DNA from: Corynebacterium terpenotabidum Y-11
Lineage (GTDB): Bacteria; Actinomycetota; Actinomycetes; Mycobacteriales; Mycobacteriaceae
Length of the DNA: 64,000 nt
NCBI RefSeq assembly: GCF_000418365.1
Contig: NC_021663.1
Span: forward strand, 1,488,001 to 1,552,000
Direction: 5' to 3'
Shown here piece by piece: positions 40,756-51,125 of the stretch. The notes beneath the pieces were generated by a model that was given only the letters and a program-made list of their open reading frames with translations, did not search any database and was not told where the DNA came from. The translations under genes and the position numbers were made by a program. Every line of letters starts with the position of its first letter. Positions within the stretch are counted from its first letter, which is position 1.

Positions 40756-41223
40756 TCAGTCGTCGTCGACTCCGGTGGAGTCGGCGGCCTGGTCGGCAGC
40801 CACCCGGTAGGGGTCGGACTCGCCGGCCGGAGCGGCGCCAGCCGCCTGTGCCCGGACCCGCTCATCGATCTCGCGGGCCTTCGCCAGCAGCTCCTCCATG
40901 TGGGCGGAGGCTTCCGGCACAGTGTCCAGCGAGAAGCTGAGCGTCGGGGTGAACCGGACCGACAGCTGGTCGCCGACAATCTTCCGGAGCTGGCCACGGG
41001 CGCGATGCAGGGCTTCCGCGGCGGCGGCCGTGTCGGCCGGCTCGTCGATGGAGGCACCGCGCACGGTGTAGAACACCGTGGCGTCATGCAGGTCACCGGT
41101 GACCCGGCAGTCCGTGACCGTCACGTACTCGAGGCGACGGTCCTTGACCTCCCGCTCGATCGCCGAGGCGACGATCGTCATGATGCGCTTGGCCATGCGG
41201 GCCGCGCGGGCGTGGTCTGCCAT
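40756..41223 (-). CDS. rbfA: Ribosome-binding factor A
   Basis: RbfA (155 residues) helps mature the 30S subunit. The KH-like core shows [45 protein letters not shown] and [18 protein letters not shown] precedes the ATG at 41223, four bases after the infB stop. The C-terminal tail is longer than in E. coli and rich in Ala, Gly and Asp. In M. tuberculosis a DHH phosphoesterase gene separates rbfA from dinF; it is absent here. Confidence 0.94.
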   Translation of the reverse strand: MADHARAARMAKRIMTIVASAIEREVKDRRLEYVTVTDCRVTGDLHDATVFYTVRGASIDEPADTAAAAEALHRARGQLRKIVGDQLSVRFTPTLSFSLDTVPEASAHMEELLAKAREIDERVRAQAAGAAPAGESDPYRVAADQAADSTGVDDD

Positions 41224-41226
41224 GTC

Positions 41227-44121
41227 CTACTTGTCCTTCCCGTCCTTCTTGATGCTGTCGCGGGGAACCTCGACCAGCTCGTAGGCCTGGATGACGTCGC
41301 CCACCTGGATGTCCGGGTAGGAGAGCACCATACCGCACTCGTAACCGTGGTTGACCTCGGTGGCGTCGTCCTTCTCGCGGCGCAGCGAGTCGATCGTGGC
41401 CTTCTCCGCAATGACACGGCCGTCGCGGATAAGGCGGACCTGGGCGTTGCGCCGGACCTTGCCGGTCTGGACCATACAACCGGCGATGAGACCGACAGCG
41501 GAGGCCTTGAAGATCGCACGGATCTCGGCGGTACCGATTTCCCGCTCCTCGTAGACCGGCTTGAGCATGCCCTTGAGGGCGGCCTCAACCTCGTCGATGG
41601 CGTCGTAGATCACCGAGTAGTAGCGGATCTCCACACCTTCGGCGTTGGCCACCTCGGTGGCCTTGCCCTCGGCGCGCACATTGAAGCCGATGATGATGGC
41701 GTCGGACGCGGCGGCCAGGTCGACGTTGGTCTTGGTGACGGCACCCACACCACGGTCGATGATGTTGAGCTGCACCTCGTCGTCGACCTCGATCTGGAGG
41801 AGGGAATCCTCCAGGGCCTCGACGGTACCGGCGTTGTCACCCTTGAGGATGAGGTTGAGGGTACTGGTCTCCTTGAGCACGTCATCCAGGTCAGCCAAGC
41901 TGATGCGCTTGCGCGAACGGGCCTGGATGGCGTTCCGGCGACGGGCGTTGCGCTGGTCCGCGATCTGGCGGGCCGTGCGGTCGTCGTCGACGACGAGCAA
42001 GTTGTCACCGGCACCGGAGACGCTGGTGAGACCCAGCACCTGCACCGGACGCGAGGGCTCGGCCTCCTTGACGTCCTCACCGTGCTCGTCGACCATGCGA
42101 CGGACACGACCGTGGGCGTCGCCGACGACGATGGAGTCACCGACGTGGAGGGTACCGCGCTGGATGATCACGTTGGCGACCGGACCACGACCGCGGTCCA
42201 GGTGCGACTCGATGGCGACACCCTGGGCCTGCATATCCGGGTTGACCATCAGCTCGTCACCGATCTCGATGTCCGCGGTGAGCAGCACCTGCTCCAGCAG
42301 CCCGTCGACATTGGTGCCCTGCTTGGCGGAGATGTCCACGAACGCGGTGTCGCCACCCCACTCACTGGGGGTGAGACCGTACTCGGTGAGCTGGCCACGG
42401 ATCTTCTCCGGGTCGGCGCCCTCCTTGTCGATCTTGTTCACCGCGACGACGATCGGGACGCCGGCGGCGTTCGCGTGGTTGATGGCCTCCACGGTCTGCG
42501 GCATGACACCGTCGTCCGCGGCGACCACGAGGATCGCGATATCGGTGGCCTTGGCGCCACGGGCACGCATGGCGGTGAACGCCTCGTGACCCGGGGTGTC
42601 GAGCAGGGTGAGCTTGCGCTCTTCACCCTCGACCTCGACGGAGACCTGGTAGGCGCCGATGTGCTGGGTGATGCCGCCGGCCTCGCCGGAACCGACGTTG
42701 GTCTGGCGGATCGTGTCGAGCAGTCGGGTCTTACCGTGGTCGACGTGACCCATGACGGTGACGACGGCCGGACGGCGGACCAGATCCGACTCATCGCCCT
42801 CGTCCTCACCGAACTGCAGGTCGAAGGACTCGAGCAGCTCGCGGTCCTCATCCTCCGGGGACACGACCTCGACCTTGTAGTCCATCTCGTCGCCGAGCAG
42901 CTTCAGCGTGTCGTCCGGGACGGACGCGGTCGCCGTGACCATCTCGCCGAGGTTGAACAGCGCCTGGACCAGAGCGGCCGGATCGGCGTTGATCTTCTCG
43001 GCGAAGTCGGCCAGTGACGCACCGCGACGCAGACGGATCTTCGCGCCCTTGCCGTTCGGCAGCTTGACGCCACCGACCACGGACGGTGCCTGCATCGCCT
43101 CGTACTCGTTACGCTTCTGCCGCTTCGACTTGCGACCCTTGCGAGGGGCACCGCCCGGGCGCCCGAAGGCACCGGCGGTACCGCCACGACGACCACCACG
43201 GCCGCCGCGCGGACCGCCACCGGTGGACGGACCGGAGCCGCCCGGACCACCCTGGCCACGGCCGCGGCCGCCGCCGGAGTTGTTCCCGGCCTTCGCTGGC
43301 ATCTGCCCCGGAGACGGGTGGTTCGGCATGTTCGCCGGCGTGGGGCGACGCCCACCCGGCTTCGCTGCTCCGGTACCACCCGGACGCGGTGCCGCACCCG
43401 GACGGGGAGCACCCGAACGGGTGCCGCCGGGACGGGGCATGTCGGACTTGGCACCCTGACCCGGACGCGGACGCGGCGCGGGCCGCTCGGTGCCCGAGGA
43501 GAAGGGGTTGTTGGCGACGCGCGGGGCACGTCCACCGGGCTTCGGGCCCGGCTTGGCACCCGGACGCGGGGCCGGCTTGGACCCGGCGTCAGCGGAGGGA
43601 CGTGCGCCACCCGGGCGCGGACCCTGTCCGGATCCGGACTCGGCGGGACGTCCGGCACCCGGGGCGGGGCGACCGGACGGCTTCGCGGTACCGGCGGCGC
43701 CCGGAGTCGGACGTCCACCGGCGGCGGGACGGCCACCCGGAGTCGGGCGTCCTTCCGGCTTGGCAGCAGTGCCCGGGGTCGGCCGGGACGCGGCGGGCTG
43801 ATCCCCGGCGGTCGCCGCCGGTGCCTGCTTCGGTGCCGGTCGGGCACCGGGGGTCGGACGGTTACCCGGCTTCGGGCCGGGCCTTGCGGAAGCCCCGGCG
43901 GACGGGGCGGGGGCTGCGGCATCGGCGGGCTGGCCGTCGACCGCTGCCTTCGGCGACGAACCGTCGCCGTAGTGGTTCCGCATCTTCTTGACGACCGGCG
44001 GTTCAACGGTCGATGAGGCGGACTTGACGAACTCGCCCTGCTCCTTGAGCGTGGCGAGGAGTTCCTTGCTGGTCACGCCGAGCTGCTTCGCCAGCTCGTG
44101 GACGCGTAGCTTTCCGGGCAC
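41227..44121 (-). CDS. infB: Translation initiation factor IF-2
   Basis: The 964-residue initiation GTPase has an IF2_N domain ([22 protein letters not shown]), a long Pro/Gly/Arg low-complexity region (about 60-340, repeated PGPRPG-type units), a second IF2_N domain, a G domain with GHVDHGKT near residue 460 and NKIDKEG, then domains II-IV. It recruits initiator tRNA to the 30S subunit. Located in the usual nusA-ylxR-infB-rbfA order. Confidence 0.97.
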   Translation of the reverse strand: MPGKLRVHELAKQLGVTSKELLATLKEQGEFVKSASSTVEPPVVKKMRNHYGDGSSPKAAVDGQPADAAAPAPSAGASARPGPKPGNRPTPGARPAPKQAPAATAGDQPAASRPTPGTAAKPEGRPTPGGRPAAGGRPTPGAAGTAKPSGRPAPGAGRPAESGSGQGPRPGGARPSADAGSKPAPRPGAKPGPKPGGRAPRVANNPFSSGTERPAPRPRPGQGAKSDMPRPGGTRSGAPRPGAAPRPGGTGAAKPGGRRPTPANMPNHPSPGQMPAKAGNNSGGGRGRGQGGPGGSGPSTGGGPRGGRGGRRGGTAGAFGRPGGAPRKGRKSKRQKRNEYEAMQAPSVVGGVKLPNGKGAKIRLRRGASLADFAEKINADPAALVQALFNLGEMVTATASVPDDTLKLLGDEMDYKVEVVSPEDEDRELLESFDLQFGEDEGDESDLVRRPAVVTVMGHVDHGKTRLLDTIRQTNVGSGEAGGITQHIGAYQVSVEVEGEERKLTLLDTPGHEAFTAMRARGAKATDIAILVVAADDGVMPQTVEAINHANAAGVPIVVAVNKIDKEGADPEKIRGQLTEYGLTPSEWGGDTAFVDISAKQGTNVDGLLEQVLLTADIEIGDELMVNPDMQAQGVAIESHLDRGRGPVANVIIQRGTLHVGDSIVVGDAHGRVRRMVDEHGEDVKEAEPSRPVQVLGLTSVSGAGDNLLVVDDDRTARQIADQRNARRRNAIQARSRKRISLADLDDVLKETSTLNLILKGDNAGTVEALEDSLLQIEVDDEVQLNIIDRGVGAVTKTNVDLAAASDAIIIGFNVRAEGKATEVANAEGVEIRYYSVIYDAIDEVEAALKGMLKPVYEEREIGTAEIRAIFKASAVGLIAGCMVQTGKVRRNAQVRLIRDGRVIAEKATIDSLRREKDDATEVNHGYECGMVLSYPDIQVGDVIQAYELVEVPRDSIKKDGKDK

Positions 44122-44252
44122 TGCTCTCCTTCATTGGTGTCGGAGTCGCAGGCCGGGGCACACCGGGACATCCCCCGTGGGTGTGTGCGTGGCTACGTAC
44201 GACTCCTGGTCGTGTAAACACTCATCGCTGATGCTGCTTCATCGTGCGCTCA

Positions 44253-44588
44253 TCAGTAATCGGTTTCCTTTACTGTCGCGGCCGCGATGTATTCGCGGAC
44301 CGGCTGTGTATCCGCCTCAGCGGGCACGTTCAACGCACGGACGAATGCCCGCCGCTGTACCGCGGTCTCATACGCCTCCAGGGTCGCGGTGATCCAGGCA
44401 CCGCGGCCCGGACGCCGACGGCGCGGATCGGGGAGAATACGGACGGCACCGGCGGTACCGTCCCTGTCCTCCCCGTCCCGGACCGCGACACACCGCAACA
44501 GCCGGTCGACCGGCAGTTGACGGCGGGAGGCGATGCAGGTCCGGATCGGACCTGCTGCCGAGGTGGAGGTGGGTGCGTCTACGGACAT
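44253..44588 (-). CDS. YlxR family (DUF448) RNA-binding protein
   Basis: The 111-residue protein has the YlxR signature GPIRTCIASRRQLPVDRLLR and GRGAWITATLEAYETAVQRRAFVRAL. YlxR proteins lie between nusA and infB and were linked to RNase P or RNA binding. ATG 44588 is six bases after AGGAGG, which excludes the longer frame. Confidence 0.9.
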   Translation of the reverse strand: MSVDAPTSTSAAGPIRTCIASRRQLPVDRLLRCVAVRDGEDRDGTAGAVRILPDPRRRRPGRGAWITATLEAYETAVQRRAFVRALNVPAEADTQPVREYIAAATVKETDY

Positions 44589-44713
44589 TCGCCACCTCCT
44601 GATTCTTCCGGTTACTTCCGGTTTCCTGCGTTCCTCGGTTATCAGACCACTCAACAGTCTAACGCCTGAGAGGCTCTAACAGCCAACCGGCACGCTGCGG
44701 AGGTCAGGGACAT

Positions 44714-45721
44714 CTACTCCCGACCTGCGGACTCCGGATCGGACTCGGGACGGATGTCGATCTTCCACCCGGTGAGACGTGCCGCCAGGCGGGCGTTCTG
44801 CCCTTCCCGACCGATCGCCAGGGACAGCTGACTGTCCGGGACGATGGCCCGGGAGACCTGCATGTCGTGGTCGGTGACGTCCACCCGCACGACCTTCGCC
44901 GGGGCCAGGGCGTTGCCGACATAGGTCGCCGGGTTCTCGGAGAAATCGACGATGTCGATCTTCTCACCGCCCAGGGCGTCCATGATCGCCGTGACACGCT
45001 GGCCCCGCGGGCCGATACAGGCACCTTTGGCATTGAGGCCGTTGACCGTGGACCGGACCGCGACCTTCGACCGGTGACCGGCCTCACGGGCGATCCCGGC
45101 GATCTCCACAGATTCGTCCGCGACCTCGGGCACCTCCAGGGCGAACAGGCCCCGGACCAGTTCCGGGTGGGTCCGCGACAACAGGATCTGGATCCCCCGG
45201 GGGCCCCGGTGCACGGCGGTGACGTAGCACTTCACCCGGTCGCCGTGTTCCAGCTTCTCACCGGGGATATGCTCGGCGGTGAGGATCATCCCGTCATGCC
45301 CGTCCGCCTCGGTACCGAGGTGGACCACGGTGAGACCCCGCTCATTGGCGCGGGCGTCCCGACTGACCACACCGGAGACCACGGTGCCTTCGAGGGACGC
45401 ATACTTGCCGTAGCTCGTCTCCGCCCGGGCGGCGATGACCTGGCTCCGGATCGCGTCCCGGACGGTCCGCGCGGCGTCGCGTCCGAAATCTTCGGGCGTG
45501 TCATCGAACTCACCGGTGACATTGCCGTCCTCGTCGACCTCGGTACGCAGCACACGCACCGTACCGTCCACCCGGTCGATCTCCACCCGGGCGCGCCCCT
45601 CCACCTTGGTCTGCTCCCGGTAGGAATCCAGCAGCGCAAAGGAAATGGCCCTGATCAGGGCATCCTCGCGGACATTCTCGATGTCCTCCAGGGCTTTCAG
45701 GGCACTCAGGTCAATGTTCAC
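44714..45721 (-). CDS. nusA: Transcription termination/antitermination factor NusA
   Basis: NusA (335 residues) binds RNA polymerase and controls pausing and termination. Domains in order: N-terminal polymerase-binding (NIDLSALKALEDIENVREDAL), S1 (GTVVSGVVSRDARANERGL), KH1 and KH2 (KGACIGPRGQRVTAIMDAL, LAIGREGQNARLAARLTGW). It lacks E. coli C-terminal acidic repeats, as usual in actinobacteria. The GTG at 45721 overlaps the rimP stop by four bases, with AGGAGG upstream. Confidence 0.96.
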   Translation of the reverse strand: MNIDLSALKALEDIENVREDALIRAISFALLDSYREQTKVEGRARVEIDRVDGTVRVLRTEVDEDGNVTGEFDDTPEDFGRDAARTVRDAIRSQVIAARAETSYGKYASLEGTVVSGVVSRDARANERGLTVVHLGTEADGHDGMILTAEHIPGEKLEHGDRVKCYVTAVHRGPRGIQILLSRTHPELVRGLFALEVPEVADESVEIAGIAREAGHRSKVAVRSTVNGLNAKGACIGPRGQRVTAIMDALGGEKIDIVDFSENPATYVGNALAPAKVVRVDVTDHDMQVSRAIVPDSQLSLAIGREGQNARLAARLTGWKIDIRPESDPESAGRE

Positions 45722-46281
45722 TTGTCGTCCTCCTGCGCACACAGCGCACGGTACTTCTCAGGGTTCAGGCCCACCAGAGCCGATTCGGCGGCGGGTGCAT
45801 CGGAGAACTCTACCTCCACCAGCGCACCGGACACAGTCGCCAGGTCCCGTTCCACGACAACGGGGGCGTCCTTCTTCTTCGCGGCCGGCCGGACGAGCCA
45901 GACGGTGGCGCCCTGGTCGGAGCCCGCGACCCCGGCAATGCGCAGCTTCTCCCCCGCCACGAGGACGAGCCGACCGACATTGCGTCGGAAATGGCGGACG
46001 GCGGTCAGCGGGGTCTCCAGGCCCGGAGTGGTGAGTTCCAGGGTGTAGCCGGGACCGAAGTTGAGCGTCCCCGCCGTCTCCCGGGCATCGAATTCCCCGG
46101 AGAGCGCCTGGCTCAGCTCCTCCAGCTGGTCCAGGTCCGGGCGCACATCGCCGTCCACGGCAAGACGCACCGCGGACTTCGCCCCCGCCCTCGTGACGGT
46201 CACCGCCTCGACATCGAATCCGAGGGACGCCGCCAACGGCTCCGCGACCGCGCGGAGCTCCTGTTCAGATGGAAAAGCCAT
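45718..46281 (-). CDS. rimP: Ribosome maturation factor RimP
   Basis: RimP (187 residues) assists 30S maturation. It shows AEPLAASLGFDVEAVTV, LEELSQALSGEFD and GPGYTLELTTPGLETPLTAVRHFRRNVG, the family signature. ATG 46281 is seven bases after TACTGT, a leaderless pattern. First gene of the rimP-nusA-ylxR-infB-rbfA-dinF unit. Confidence 0.93.
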   Translation of the reverse strand: MAFPSEQELRAVAEPLAASLGFDVEAVTVTRAGAKSAVRLAVDGDVRPDLDQLEELSQALSGEFDARETAGTLNFGPGYTLELTTPGLETPLTAVRHFRRNVGRLVLVAGEKLRIAGVAGSDQGATVWLVRPAAKKKDAPVVVERDLATVSGALVEVEFSDAPAAESALVGLNPEKYRALCAQEDDK

Positions 46282-46288
46282 GCCCAGA

Positions 46289-46317
46289 ACAGTAGCACCG
46301 GCACCGGATGGCACTAT
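46289..46317. promoter_or_regulatory. Divergent -10 boxes for rimP and the Tat lipoprotein
   Basis: TACTGT on the minus strand (46294-46289) lies seven bases before the rimP ATG. CACTAT on the plus strand (46312-46317) lies six bases before the GTG at 46324. Confidence 0.4.
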
Positions 46318-46323
46318 GGGAGC

Positions 46324-47241
46324 GTGCACGCCACCTCCCGACCGGGCCTGACCCGCCGCAGCTTCCTCACCCGTACCCTCGTCCTCGGGCTCGGTCTCGC
46401 GACCCTACCCGCCGCCGGAGCGCTCACCGCCTGCAGCTCAGAGGACCCGGAGCCTGACGCACGTCTGCTGGAACTTGTGGGCACCCTCCGCGCCCTCGAG
46501 ACGTCCCCGGTGGACGCCGGGAGCGGGATCTTCGCCGCCCAGGCGGACCTGGTCTCCGGCGAAATTGTCCGCCAGTGTGGGACCGAGAACCCGGAGAGCT
46601 GTACCGCCACACTCGACACGGTCGTGGTCCCCGCCGACACCCCGACGGTCGCCACCGCCCGGGACCAGATGACCGCTGTACTGCCCGACGCCGCCGACAG
46701 TGACCAGGCCGCCCTGCTGGCCGGACTGTTCGCCGCACTGGCCACCGTCGCCGACACCGACGCTGGTGCTCCCGCCATTGACTGGACCGTGGTCGAGACG
46801 CCGCTGGGCAGTGAGGACTCGACCCGGCGGAAGACCGCGGCGTCCGCCCTGGAGGAGGCCACCTCCCGCATCCACGAAGCGGTCTGGCTCACCGGCCGGG
46901 TCCTGCCCACCGCCGGGACGCCCGCCACGGCGGTCACCACCGTCGCCGGACGGCTACGTCAGCTCCGGGACGTGTCCATGGCCGTCACCGACGTCCCCGC
47001 GGCCGTCGGCTACACCTTCCCGGACGGGACGGCAGCACCGACGGACGCCGCGTCCTCCGCCACCGTCCTGCTCACGGCGGTCCATGCCGTGACGGTGGAA
47101 CTGCGCCGCGCGGTGGGATCCGTCGACGCCGAGGACCGGGCGACCGTCGCGATGTGGTGCGCGGTCTCCGCCCGTTGCGAGGCAGCCCTGGAGGATCAGC
47201 TCGGTATCAACCCGCTGTCCGTCGCGGTCCGTGGTGAGTGA
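46324..47241 (+). CDS. Tat-exported lipoprotein with DUF4439 (ferritin-like) domain
   Basis: The 305-residue protein begins with a twin-arginine signal (RRSFLTR at residues 11-17, hydrophobic stretch, lipobox LTAC with Cys37). It is therefore folded before export and lipid-anchored outside the membrane. The C-terminal half (AMWCAVSARCEAALEDQLGIN and surroundings) fits DUF4439, a ferritin-like helical bundle. It is divergent from rimP. Substrate or metal unknown. Confidence 0.8.
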   Translation: MHATSRPGLTRRSFLTRTLVLGLGLATLPAAGALTACSSEDPEPDARLLELVGTLRALETSPVDAGSGIFAAQADLVSGEIVRQCGTENPESCTATLDTVVVPADTPTVATARDQMTAVLPDAADSDQAALLAGLFAALATVADTDAGAPAIDWTVVETPLGSEDSTRRKTAASALEEATSRIHEAVWLTGRVLPTAGTPATAVTTVAGRLRQLRDVSMAVTDVPAAVGYTFPDGTAAPTDAASSATVLLTAVHAVTVELRRAVGSVDAEDRATVAMWCAVSARCEAALEDQLGINPLSVAVRGE

Positions 47242-47300
47242 TACGACCGGTGCCCGGATCAGCGGTGTGCTGCTGCTAAAGCCCTGCTGACCGGGTCGGA

Positions 47301-49058
47301 CTACTTGCCGGCGAGTTCGCGGACGGCGTCCACCGCGGTGTCATAGGCGACCTGGGTGGTCTCCCCGGTGAGGCGGTTGCGCAGCTCCACGGTGCCGTCA
47401 GCGAAGCCGCGGCCGACGATGACGACGACCGGCATGCCCAGCAGTTCGGCGTCCTTGAACTTCACACCGGGGCCGACCTTCGGACGGTCATCGAAGATGA
47501 CCTCCAGGCCTGCGGCATCGAGCGAGGCCGCCAGCTCCTCGGCGGCCTCACCAGCCGCGGCGTCCTTGTTGGCGATGACGACGTGGACGTCGAAGGGGGC
47601 GACCGCCGACGGCCACCGCAGCCCCTTGTCATCGTGCATCTGCTCGGCGAGCACCGCGATGAGCCGCGACACGCCGAGCCCGTAGGAACCCATCGTCGGC
47701 ACGGAGCGCTTGCCGTTGACGTCGAGGATCTGCACGTCGAAGGCCTCGGTGTACTTTCGTCCCAGCTGGAAGATGTGGCCGATCTCGATGCCACGCTCCA
47801 GAGTCAGGGTGCCCATGCCCTCCGGCGCCGGATCACCCTCGCGGATCTCGGCGGCCTCGATGAAACCGTCGGGGGTGAAGTCACGGCCGGCGACCATGTT
47901 CGCGACGTGGTGGTTCTTCTCGTCCGCACCGGTAATCCAGGAGGTCCCGGTGACCACGCGCGGGTCCGCGAGGACGGTCACGCCGTTGTCCGCCAGGCCC
48001 TTCGGCCCGACATAGCCCTTGACGAGGAAGGGATTCTTCGCGAAGTCCTCCTCGGACGCCAGTTCCACCGTCGCCGGCTCCACGGACGCCTCCAGGCGCT
48101 TCATGTCCGCCTCCCGGTCACCCGGCAGCAGGATGCCGGTCAGCTCCGGCTCGCCGCCGGGCTTGGTGATCTTGACGACGAGGCACTTCAGCGTGTCGGT
48201 GAGCTCGACCGGACGCCCGTCGACGGTGAGCCCCTCGGTGCGTGCCCAGGTGAGCAGGGCGTCCATCGTCGTGGCGTCCGGCGTCTCGTAGACCTGCGCA
48301 GCCGGCAGGCCCTCGATCGGGCGCTCAGCGGGGTGCGGGGTGACGACGGCCTCAACGTTGGCGGCGTAGTCACCGTCGGTGGCCCGGACGAAGGTGTCCT
48401 CGCCCGACGGGGAGACCGCGAGGAACTCCTCGGAGGCGGACCCGCCCATCGCCCCGGACGTGGCGGCACAGATCGCGTATTCCACCCCGAGGGAGTCGAA
48501 GACGGACTGGTAGGCGCGTCGGTGCGCCTGGTACGCCTCCTCCAGACCCTCATCGTCCATGGTGAAGGAGTAGGAGTCCTTCATGATGAACTCACGACCG
48601 CGGAGGATGCCGGCGCGGGGGCGCTCCTCGTCACGGTACTTCGTCTGGATCTGGTACAGGGTGACCGGGAAGTCCTTGTAGGACGAGTATTCGCCCTTGA
48701 CCAGGTCGGTGAACATCTCCTCGTGGGTGGGGCCGAGCAGGTAGTCGGCACCCTTGCGGTCCTTGAGCCGCAGCAGCGAATCGCCGTACTCGGTCCACCG
48801 GCCGGTCTTCTCGTAGTACTCACGCGGCAGCAGCGCCGGCAGGCGGATCTCCTGGGCCCCGATGGAGTCCATCTCCCGGCGGACGACGGCCTCGATGTTG
48901 TGCAGCACACGCAGGCCCAGCGGCAGCCAGGAGTAGACGCCCGGGGCGACACGCCGGACGTAACCGGCGCGGACGAGGAGCTTGTGGCTGGGAACTTCCG
49001 CATCAGCGGGGTCTTCGCGCAGGGTACGCAGGAAGAACGAGGACATCCGGGTGATCAT
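47301..49058 (-). CDS. proS: Prolyl-tRNA synthetase (bacterial type)
   Basis: ProRS (585 residues) is the class II enzyme charging tRNA-Pro. It has the motif 2 region ([25 protein letters not shown]), the INS editing domain of the bacterial form (about 230-385), and motif 3 with the C-terminal anticodon domain. TAGAGT lies seven bases before ATG 49058, giving a leaderless transcript divergent from yaaA. Confidence 0.96.
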   Translation of the reverse strand: MITRMSSFFLRTLREDPADAEVPSHKLLVRAGYVRRVAPGVYSWLPLGLRVLHNIEAVVRREMDSIGAQEIRLPALLPREYYEKTGRWTEYGDSLLRLKDRKGADYLLGPTHEEMFTDLVKGEYSSYKDFPVTLYQIQTKYRDEERPRAGILRGREFIMKDSYSFTMDDEGLEEAYQAHRRAYQSVFDSLGVEYAICAATSGAMGGSASEEFLAVSPSGEDTFVRATDGDYAANVEAVVTPHPAERPIEGLPAAQVYETPDATTMDALLTWARTEGLTVDGRPVELTDTLKCLVVKITKPGGEPELTGILLPGDREADMKRLEASVEPATVELASEEDFAKNPFLVKGYVGPKGLADNGVTVLADPRVVTGTSWITGADEKNHHVANMVAGRDFTPDGFIEAAEIREGDPAPEGMGTLTLERGIEIGHIFQLGRKYTEAFDVQILDVNGKRSVPTMGSYGLGVSRLIAVLAEQMHDDKGLRWPSAVAPFDVHVVIANKDAAAGEAAEELAASLDAAGLEVIFDDRPKVGPGVKFKDAELLGMPVVVIVGRGFADGTVELRNRLTGETTQVAYDTAVDAVRELAGK

Positions 49059-49065
49059 GACCGGT

Positions 49066-49101
49066 ACTCTAGTTCATTGCTTTTCCGGGGATCGATAGGG
49101 T
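49066..49101. promoter_or_regulatory. Divergent -10 boxes for leaderless proS and yaaA
   Basis: TAGAGT on the minus strand (49071-49066) is seven bases before the proS ATG; TAGGGT on the plus strand (49096-49101) is seven bases before the yaaA ATG at 49109. Confidence 0.55.
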
Positions 49102-49108
49102 GTCCCTC

Positions 49109-49921
49109 ATGTTGATTCTCCTGCCCCCGTCCGAGACCAAGGCACCCGGCGGCACCGGGGCGCCAGTGGACCTCGGTGCCCTCTCCTTCCCCACATTGAC
49201 GCCGGTACGGGCGGAGATCCTCGCGGACCTCTCCGCGCTGAACGTGGATGACGCGCTGGAGGTCCTCGGCATTTCCGGGGCGCTGCGCGCGGAGGCGGAG
49301 GCGAACCTGATCCTCGCGGACGCCCCGACCATGCCCGCCCTGGAGCGCTACACCGGGGTCCTCTACGATGCGCTGGATGCCGCGACGCTCACCGCGCAGG
49401 ACGCGGACGCCCGGTCCCGCCTCGCCGTCGGTTCCGCCCTGTTCGGCGTGGTCCGGGCCGATGACCTGATCCCCCATTACCGGCTCTCCGCCGGGACGAA
49501 ACTGCCGCTGCGCGCGGGCGGGCCGACGCCCACGCTGAAGAAGCGGTGGGGGACGCTCATCACAACCGCCCTGCAGGAGACCCCCGACGGGTCCGGCGAC
49601 GGAGTCATCGTCGATCTCCGGTCCGGCGGCTACCAGGGGCTCGGGAAGGTGGCTGCGTGGGACGCCGCGAGCGGCACGGGCGCGGTGACGGTCCGGGTCG
49701 AGTCCGTGCGCCCGGACGGGACACGCAAGGTCGTCAGCCACTTCAACAAGCATTACAAGGGCCTGTTGGCCCGCGAGCTGGCAACCGCCGGTGCAGCGGC
49801 CGATGCCGCACGCACCGCCGACGATGTGGCGTCCCTCATCGCCGACGCCGGGCTGACCGTCGAGATCAACGGGCCGGTCGGCGGAAAGCCACCGAAGGAC
49901 ACACTGACGCTGGTGGTGTAA
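49109..49921 (+). CDS. yaaA: Peroxide stress protein YaaA family (UPF0246)
   Basis: The 270-residue protein has the YaaA signature LILLPPSETKAPGG at the N-terminus and RVVSHFNKHYKGLLAREL (here KVVSHFNKHYKG). E. coli YaaA lowers free iron during peroxide stress and binds DNA. A GTG three codons upstream (49100) is in frame, but TAGGGT seven bases before ATG 49109 favours the latter. Confidence 0.88.
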   Translation: MLILLPPSETKAPGGTGAPVDLGALSFPTLTPVRAEILADLSALNVDDALEVLGISGALRAEAEANLILADAPTMPALERYTGVLYDALDAATLTAQDADARSRLAVGSALFGVVRADDLIPHYRLSAGTKLPLRAGGPTPTLKKRWGTLITTALQETPDGSGDGVIVDLRSGGYQGLGKVAAWDAASGTGAVTVRVESVRPDGTRKVVSHFNKHYKGLLARELATAGAAADAARTADDVASLIADAGLTVEINGPVGGKPPKDTLTLVV

Positions 49922-50048
49922 GGGAGGCGCATGGTCTGGTGGTCGGTGAGCTGGTGGCTCGGTGACTCCGTGACGCGAAGAGCCGGTGCCCCGGTGACCC
50001 ACCGATCACCCCCGCCGGAGCCAGCTGGGCAGGGGTCCGCCCTGTGCC

Positions 50049-51026
50049 CTACCCCAACTGCGCGACACGGCCCGCGGCGTCCCCGATGACGATGACCGCC
50101 GGGGCACGCAGACCGTCGCGCTCAATAACCTCACCCAGCGTCGCCAAGGTCGCCGGGGTGACGCGCTGGGCAGCCGTGGACGCATTCTCCACCACCACGG
50201 CAGGCGTCGCGGCGTCCTTCCCCTTCGCGATGAGCGCCGCGGCGATCGCACCGGCGTTCTTCATTGCCATGATCAGCACCAGGGTGCCGGTCATGCGGGC
50301 CGCTGCATCCCAGTCCACCAATGACTTCGGCGACTCCGGTGGCACATGGCCAGACACCAGCGTCAGATCATGGTTCAGTCCGCGGTGCGTCAGCGAGACC
50401 CCCGCCGCCGCCGGACCCGCAGTCATCGACGTCACCCCGGGGATCACCCGCACCGGCACACCGGCGGCCGCGCACGCCTCGATCTCCTCGAAACCACGGC
50501 CGAAGATGAACGGGTCCCCGCCCTTGAGCCGCACCACGGACTTCCCGGCCCGCGCACGGTCCACCATCAACTCATTGATCCGCTCCTGGGCCACCTGGCG
50601 GGAGTACGGGATCTTCGCCACATCGATGACCTCGGCACCGCGTTCAGCGGCCCGGTCGGCGAGATCCACCGGTCCCAGATGGTCGGTGAGGATCACGTCC
50701 GCCGCCTCGACCGCCCGCGCCCCGGCGACGGTGATCAACTCCGGATCACCCGGACCACCGCCGACGAGCACGACCTCACCGGCCGATGTCGCCCGGCCTG
50801 TCCCCCGCCGGTCATCGACCGGGATACCGTTACGGTGCGCCCACGCCAACGCCTCCTCCGCGGCCTGTGCCGCCGTGCCTGCCGGGATCCGGACCAGGCC
50901 GATCCGGGTGGCGACATCACCCCACCCCACCGGAACAGCCCCCTGCTCCCGCAACACCTCGGCGGCCACCGCCGCCTCCGGCCCGTCGACCACCAGTACC
51001 GGTACCCCGGTCAGCACAAGACTCAT
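50049..51026 (-). CDS. cobA: Uroporphyrinogen-III C-methyltransferase
   Basis: A 325-residue SUMT methylates uroporphyrinogen III to precorrin-2, for siroheme or cobalamin. The methyltransferase core shows VGGGPGDPELITV, VRLKGGDPFIFGRG and PGVTSMTAGPAAAGVSLTHRG. It carries an N-terminal extension of about 80 residues similar to a shortened siroheme-synthase dehydrogenase domain (VLVVDGPEAAVAAEVL) but lacking a full CysG N-terminal domain. Confidence 0.9.
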   Translation of the reverse strand: MSLVLTGVPVLVVDGPEAAVAAEVLREQGAVPVGWGDVATRIGLVRIPAGTAAQAAEEALAWAHRNGIPVDDRRGTGRATSAGEVVLVGGGPGDPELITVAGARAVEAADVILTDHLGPVDLADRAAERGAEVIDVAKIPYSRQVAQERINELMVDRARAGKSVVRLKGGDPFIFGRGFEEIEACAAAGVPVRVIPGVTSMTAGPAAAGVSLTHRGLNHDLTLVSGHVPPESPKSLVDWDAAARMTGTLVLIMAMKNAGAIAAALIAKGKDAATPAVVVENASTAAQRVTPATLATLGEVIERDGLRAPAVIVIGDAAGRVAQLG

Positions 51027-51054
51027 GGGTCAGAAGTGTAGCCACCCGAACCGG

Positions 51055-51107
51055 AACCGCCGCCCCAGGGTGGACTGAGAACTCAGTTCCACCCGGGAGC
51101 GGCGGTT
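51055..51107 (-). terminator. Long hairpin downstream of mqo
   Basis: AACCGCCGC (51055-51063) pairs with GCGGCGGTT (51099-51107). Inside it GGGTGG pairs with CCACCC and CTGAG with CTCAG. It lies just after the mqo stop and before cobA on the same strand, so it probably ends mqo transcripts. Confidence 0.7.
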
Positions 51108-51125
51108 AACGAACAGCGTGGCGGA

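Noticed and set aside
40546..43017. 823-codon open frame opposite rbfA and infB
   Set aside because: A mirror of the infB G-domain codons; no family resemblance.
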